From an uncultured Erysipelotrichaceae bacterium (GTDB taxonomy: Bacteria > Bacillota_I > Bacilli_A > RFN20 > CAG-826), in assembly GCA_902774655.1 (NCBI GenBank), contig CACYJD010000024.1, forward strand, positions 1-9,354: a stretch of DNA of 9,354 nucleotides, written 5' to 3'. Below, piece after piece: positions 6,419 through 9,354 of this stretch. Every line of letters begins with the position of its first letter. Position 1 is the first letter of the stretch. The translations under genes were made by a program, and so were the position numbers. The notes beneath the pieces are model-generated. The model worked only from the letters and a program-made list of their open reading frames with translations. It was not told where the DNA came from and ran no database searches.

Positions 6419-7265
6419 ATTTTTTATAGCAAGATTCGATATATTCCTTAAATGAAGATTCACCATAAACTGTGTCTCCGACAAGTTCATGAGTCATAGT
6501 CCATTTACCAAATCTTACAAGAGATTGAATATTTCCAGGTGCTTTTCTTTGCTTAAAAGCAATTAAATCAAATAAGAAAGCTGGAGCTCTTTTGATTTCA
6601 ACTTCTTTGCCTGCTGCTTTAGCAAACATTTCAGCAATTTCTTTATAAGTGTATGTTTCTTTACCACCTAAGTTATATTGTTTGTTTTCGTCTAACATAT
6701 GTTTGACGATGAAGTCGCCTAAATCAGGGGTGTGAATAACGTTACAGTGATAATCTTTCTTACCAAGTAATGTAACTTTTCCTTTTTCCACCATTGGCAT
6801 AAATACCTTAGCGATATCATAGAAATAGCCACTTGGTCTAAAGATAACATAAGTTAAACCTGAATCTTTAAGAGCTAATTCAAATTTATGTTTAGCGTCA
6901 AGCATTCCAACTTTTGGATCACTATCTGCTTTAATAACGCTTGTGTAGCAGAAATGTTTAACTCCTGCTGCTTTAGCTTCTTCAAGAATGTTAACGTTAC
7001 CTTGTAAGTCAACATCATAGTTAGTTAAGGTTTCACTCTTTCTAACTAAACCAACTGTAGTAATGACTACATCTGCGCCATCACAGAGTCCTTTTAAGGA
7101 TTCTGTATTAGTGACATCGATAACTCTAGAAGTATATTTACCTTTATAACCTTCTACTTCTTTATCAAATAAGTCTGCTGCAACGACTTTATGTCCTGCA
7201 TCAATTAAATGTTTTAAGATTTCGGTGCCTAAATTACCAAAAGCACCACAAAGTACGACTTTCAT
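6417..7265 (-). CDS. NAD(P)-binding atypical SDR / NmrA-like oxidoreductase
   Basis: A 282-residue cytoplasmic protein with an N-terminal Rossmann fold. Seen: first strand plus glycine motif G7-A-F-G10-N-L-G13, an acidic residue after the second strand (Asp31, which usually favours NAD over NADP), DVT at 50-52, VVITTVGLV (66-74), YTSV (107-110) and FRPSGYF (142-148). The classical YxxxK catalytic pair is not evident where expected; Lys125 and Lys127 lie in the helix after MLDA. That places it among atypical, NmrA-like or epimerase-like SDRs, in which reductase, isomerase and 3-beta-hydroxysteroid-dehydrogenase-like members occur. Length is normal. It starts two bases after the stop of the flavin-reductase-like gene, with a modest AAAGG ribosome binding site 12 bases upstream. 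In the operon it could supply a second redox step on the same substrate (inference). Confidence 0.85.
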   Translation of the reverse strand: MKVVLCGAFGNLGTEILKHLIDAGHKVVAADLFDKEVEGYKGKYTSRVIDVTNTESLKGLCDGADVVITTVGLVRKSETLTNYDVDLQGNVNILEEAKAAGVKHFCYTSVIKADSDPKVGMLDAKHKFELALKDSGLTYVIFRPSGYFYDIAKVFMPMVEKGKVTLLGKKDYHCNVIHTPDLGDFIVKHMLDENKQYNLGGKETYTYKEIAEMFAKAAGKEVEIKRAPAFLFDLIAFKQRKAPGNIQSLVRFGKWTMTHELVGDTVYGESSFKEYIESCYKK

Positions 7266-7267
7266 TA

Positions 7268-8209
7268 TTATTTTTTACCTTTCTTTTCCGCTTTTTCTTT
7301 TGAGCGTTTATCGTTAATAATCTTCATTTCGACTTCTGTAATTAATTTACAGTTATTTTGTTCTGCCCATTCAACACAACCTTTAAGAACTAAAGGAAGG
7401 AAGATTCTTGGAACTTTAACGAGCATTGCTAAAGCATCATCTGTAAATTTAACATCTGTTTGTAGTCTTTCTGCTGCGTAGCGGACACTACTAACGTTTG
7501 TTTCTCTCATTGGTAATAGTTGTGGATATGGACGTTTAAATTTAGAACACCAGAAGTTCTTACTATCTCTATATCCATAATCAACAGGTACTCTAGGGAA
7601 TCCACTGGCGGTAACTCCATCAACGATGGTGTTATAGTACTTTTCTTTCATTAAGATCTTGTCAATCTTAAGAATGAAGTGAGCACCAAATTTAGAAGTA
7701 ATACCGTTAAAGTTATGGTATGGTTCAGGATATCCATCAAGTAATCCTGCTTTATCATCTTGAGCGTTATCAAGTTCTTTGACCCATGTACATTCAATAA
7801 CTTGGAAAGCATCTTTAAGAACTTTAGGGAATTTCTCACTTGGGTGTTCCCCTGCCATTTGGCCATCTTCGAGTTCAAAGATACAATCTTTCATCTTTTC
7901 TTCGGTGGTGTCACCTGGCCAACCCATTCTGACTGCTTCTTTGAAGTATTTCTTGTCATCTGGGAAGAAGTTAATTGCACATTTACCTCTTTTTAAGATG
8001 TTTTGCGCAGTGTTAGATGAGTTACGACATTCAAGTAACATTGCATAATAGCCTTTACCGGCGATGTAATAAGGGGCGATAAGTGAATAAGGTCCTAAAC
8101 TAGTTTCACCGTTATCCGCCAAAGTAGAGATCATCACTACAGGCATTGGATAAAATAGTGATGTTTGATAAAAATTATCCTTTGGCTCTAAACATTTAAA
8201 ACTACTCAT
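7268..8209 (-). CDS. Flavin-reductase-like FMN-binding protein with PCP_red-like tail
   Basis: A 313-residue cytoplasmic protein. The first part (about residues 12-185) resembles the flavin reductase-like split-barrel domain: YPMPVVMISTLADNG (20-34), SLGPYSLIAPYYIAG (37-51), CRNSSNTAQNI (61-71) and GKCAINFFPDD (75-85) match the usual strand, turn and FMN-phosphate-contact pattern. The long insert between about 86 and 170 is acidic and contains a GWPGDT turn. The C-terminal stretch 253-298 has the spacing of a PCP_red-like helical domain (Phe255, Ala259, Leu263, Pro267, Glu280, Ala282, Ile290-Thr291, Met295), followed by a very basic tail rich in Lys. Known split-barrel proteins reduce flavin or use bound flavin to reduce substrates; the reaction here is unknown. 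The start is fixed by AGGAGG at eight-base spacing, and the gene overlaps the end of tetR by eight bases. Confidence 0.78.
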   Translation of the reverse strand: MSSFKCLEPKDNFYQTSLFYPMPVVMISTLADNGETSLGPYSLIAPYYIAGKGYYAMLLECRNSSNTAQNILKRGKCAINFFPDDKKYFKEAVRMGWPGDTTEEKMKDCIFELEDGQMAGEHPSEKFPKVLKDAFQVIECTWVKELDNAQDDKAGLLDGYPEPYHNFNGITSKFGAHFILKIDKILMKEKYYNTIVDGVTASGFPRVPVDYGYRDSKNFWCSKFKRPYPQLLPMRETNVSSVRYAAERLQTDVKFTDDALAMLVKVPRIFLPLVLKGCVEWAEQNNCKLITEVEMKIINDKRSKEKAEKKGKK

Positions 8210-8741
8210 TGTTATTTCCTCCTATGAGTATTAATTCCAAGGTTTTATATAAAGGTTCTTTACTGATTTCGTCATCTCTAAAGGTTCTAATAATTAATTC
8301 ACTAGCGATTAATAGATTTGACTCATCATACTTAATCTCTTTTGTCACTAAATAATGTTTAATCAAATTTTTAATAGCGGTTCTAAACATTTTATGACCG
8401 TTATTAAAACTATGTTCTTTAGAACTATAGGTATTAAAAATGATGCGATGAGACTTAGAGAACTCATTCATCATTTTTATGATTTCTTTAAAGAGGGTTT
8501 CTAGTGAGTCAAAAGACTCTTCTTTTTCTAAAAAAGCACTATATACTCCATTCCATTCCTCTAAAATGATGGTTGCGACTAGTTGGAGCTTATTATCAAA
8601 ATAGTGATAAATTGTGCCAACAGCGATGCCAGATTTTTTAGCGATATTACGCAAATTTAAATCAGCCTCTGGGTTGGCGTATAACTCATCTTTAGCGTTC
8701 TTTAATATGGTTTCTTTAACGTTAGCAATTAGTTTTGGCAT
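8202..8741 (-). CDS. TetR/AcrR-family transcriptional regulator
   Basis: A 179-residue DNA-binding regulator, leading the operon it probably controls. Seen: an N-terminal TetR helix-turn-helix, with LNLRNIAKKSGIAVGTIYHYFDNKLQLV at about residues 28-55 in two parts (helix 2 NIAKKSG, recognition helix VGTIYHYF), and a variable helical C-terminal ligand/dimer domain (about 60-175). Family members are dimers that leave DNA when a small, often hydrophobic, ligand binds. The perfect dyad overlapping its own promoter strongly suggests autoregulation. Its final codons (Gly-Gly-Asn) contain the AGGAGG that serves the next gene, and the genes overlap by eight bases, so regulator and enzymes are tied in translation. 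The ATG at 8741 is preceded by only a weak AGG ten bases upstream, inside the operator. Confidence 0.93.
   Translation of the reverse strand: MPKLIANVKETILKNAKDELYANPEADLNLRNIAKKSGIAVGTIYHYFDNKLQLVATIILEEWNGVYSAFLEKEESFDSLETLFKEIIKMMNEFSKSHRIIFNTYSSKEHSFNNGHKMFRTAIKNLIKHYLVTKEIKYDESNLLIASELIIRTFRDDEISKEPLYKTLELILIGGNNNE
8218..8223 (-). promoter_or_regulatory. Ribosome binding site inside the end of tetR
   Basis: Minus-strand AGGAGG (8223-8218), eight bases before the ATG at 8209. It lies within the Gly-Gly-Asn codons at the end of tetR and fixes the start of the flavin-reductase-like gene. Confidence 0.85.
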
Positions 8742-8745
8742 CTTT

Positions 8746-8761
8746 TATGAACCTGTTCATA
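8746..8761. promoter_or_regulatory. Probable TetR operator (perfect 7-2-7 dyad)
   Basis: TATGAAC CT GTTCATA on the plus strand: seven-base perfect arms with a two-base centre. It begins at the last base of the -10 hexamer, covers the predicted transcription start and ends four bases before the tetR ATG, the ideal place for a repressor to block its own operon. Size and symmetry fit TetR-family dimers; binding is inferred. Confidence 0.75.
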
Positions 8762-8789
8762 TAATACAATATTAATAAATTAATATCAA
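8761..8789 (-). promoter_or_regulatory. Promoter of the tetR-led redox operon
   Basis: Minus strand TTGATA (8789-8784), exactly 17 bases, TATTAT (8766-8761): each hexamer matches the housekeeping consensus at five of six positions. Transcription would start near 8754, giving a leader of about a dozen bases. The nearest downstream hairpin with a T run on this strand is after the fifth gene. Confidence 0.75.
8769..8786. repeat. AT-only dyad in the -35/-10 spacer of the operon promoter
   Basis: ATATTAAT AA ATTAATAT, eight-base perfect arms with a two-base centre, centred 24 bp from the centre of the GTTCATA dyad. It could be a second regulator site, but its sequence differs from the first operator and chance is considerable in AT-only DNA. 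Confidence 0.4.
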
Positions 8790-8808
8790 TTACCTAGCCA
8801 AAACTAAT

Positions 8809-9354
8809 TTAAAAATTTCTGTATTCTTCCGGAAAATCTTCTATATATGCGTCGTAAGAATAGAAATATGATTCAGTGTTTCCATCTTGAAGAACTAATC
8901 TCATATCAGTTAGAGAATTATAACTAAATGTAACTTGGACTTCTCGATATCCAGCCATCTGATTACTTTGATATAGTCCTTCATCTTGTTTATATTCAAA
9001 ATCAGCATAACTATAAGTTCTATTTAATCCAAATTGTTCATATAAAAGTGACCAATATTGAGTGATTTCAATTACCGTTCTTACCCAACCATAAGTATTT
9101 TTATTATAGAAATATTTATAAGCAACGTTATTCACTAGTTCATAGAACTCAAGAGTATCGAATTCAGAACCTACTTCTGTATAGTAATAACGGTATCTAT
9201 TACCCTTCTTAGAAATAAATCGAGATCCTGAACCATCGATATAGTGGGATACTGTAATTTCCTTATCTAAAATGGATTTGGTATTGAGTTGTTCGTTCCA
9301 CTTAGCTTCGTCTATTAAACGTGAGTTCATAGTGATTTCATCAAATCTAGTCGT
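8809..9354 (-). CDS. C-terminal part of a tyrosine-rich, probably secreted or lipid-anchored protein (partial)
   Basis: The reading frame is open to the window edge: upstream of an internal Met at 9330 it continues through Thr-Thr-Arg-Phe-Asp-Glu-Ile-Thr, so the beginning of the gene lies outside. About 181 residues are visible. They contain a WNEQLN segment near the start, then alternating aromatic beta-strand-like stretches (RYRYYYTEV, NVAYKYFYNKNTYGW, YFYSYDAYIEDFP) and no membrane segment or cysteine. Proteins of this style in low-GC bacteria are typically extracellular lipoproteins with repeated small beta domains, each opened by a Trp-containing helix; that assignment is inference because the signal peptide is not visible. 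No specific function is recognised. Its stop codon is adjacent to one arm of the 13-bp inverted repeat, and no ordinary terminator follows, so read-through into tetR is possible. Confidence 0.65.
   Translation of the reverse strand, partial: TTRFDEITMNSRLIDEAKWNEQLNTKSILDKEITVSHYIDGSGSRFISKKGNRYRYYYTEVGSEFDTLEFYELVNNVAYKYFYNKNTYGWVRTVIEITQYWSLLYEQFGLNRTYSYADFEYKQDEGLYQSNQMAGYREVQVTFSYNSLTDMRLVLQDGNTESYFYSYDAYIEDFPEEYRNF

Larger units (their letters stand above)
8727..8809. repeat. 13-bp perfect inverted repeat flanking the tetR promoter
   Basis: AATTAGTTTTGGC at 8727-8739 and GCCAAAACTAATT at 8797-8809 are exact reverse complements, 57 bases apart. One arm covers the G of the tetR ATG and codons 2-5; the other touches the stop codon of the upstream secreted-protein gene. 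An mRNA reading through from that gene would contain both arms; an mRNA from the tetR promoter would contain only one. Confidence 0.7.

Noticed and set aside
9328..9330. ATG at 9330 as the true start of the last minus-strand gene.
   Set aside because: The frame continues open to the window edge with protein-like sequence, no ribosome binding site lies just upstream, and the visible part looks like an internal domain, so the gene is treated as partial.
1..9354. Search for CRISPR arrays, tRNA or rRNA genes, insertion sequences, toxin-antitoxin pairs and defence genes.
   Set aside because: No regularly spaced direct repeats, cloverleaf-like segments, transposase motifs or defence-type domains were seen on either strand.

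Overview
The window is AT-rich bacterial DNA with short intergenic gaps, AGGAGG-type ribosome binding sites and Rho-independent terminators. Tryptophan is encoded by TGG, and TGA ends several genes, so the standard bacterial code (table 11) applies rather than the Mycoplasma code. Protein styles (HU, Cof-type HAD, paired short chromate transporters, aromatic-rich secreted protein) fit a low-GC Bacillota or Acholeplasma-like/uncultured Bacilli organism. The species cannot be named from this sequence.

Plus strand, 1-2883. Two adjacent short chromate-transporter-family genes overlap by ATGA and would make a two-half transporter. They are followed by a 110-aa PII-like protein and, nine bases later, a CPA2-type cation:proton antiporter. 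The antiporter is split into two frames by an apparent one-base loss in a G run near codon 61. PII-like protein plus antiporter looks like a sensor/transport pair.

Minus strand, 2916-4764. Two HAD phosphatases (a phosphoglycolate-phosphatase-like enzyme and a Cof-type enzyme) overlap by ATGA and share a promoter that may give a leaderless mRNA. Upstream of them is a monocistronic HU gene with its own promoter and strong terminator. The convergent antiporter and HAD genes share one hairpin, whose 5' arm on the HAD side encodes the last residues of that enzyme.

Minus strand, 4806-8809. This is the most interesting part: a compact five-gene operon, tetR - flavin-reductase-like (FMN split barrel with a PCP_red-like tail) - atypical SDR/NmrA-like NAD(P)-binding protein - DUF1295/steroid-5-alpha-reductase-like membrane enzyme - unrecognised multi-pass membrane protein. 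It ends at an intrinsic terminator. Gaps are -8, 2, 12 and 2 bases. A good sigma-A promoter upstream is overlapped by a perfect 7-2-7 dyad that looks like an autoregulatory TetR operator. A 13-bp inverted repeat brackets the promoter and would bury the tetR start codon in any read-through mRNA. The gene set suggests redox modification of a hydrophobic (steroid, isoprenoid or lipid-like) molecule under ligand-responsive control. The substrate is unknown.

Minus strand, 8809-9354. The C-terminal part of a tyrosine-rich, probably secreted or lipid-anchored protein that runs off the window. No RNA genes, insertion sequences or CRISPR arrays were seen, and no gene-free stretch exceeds 300 bases.
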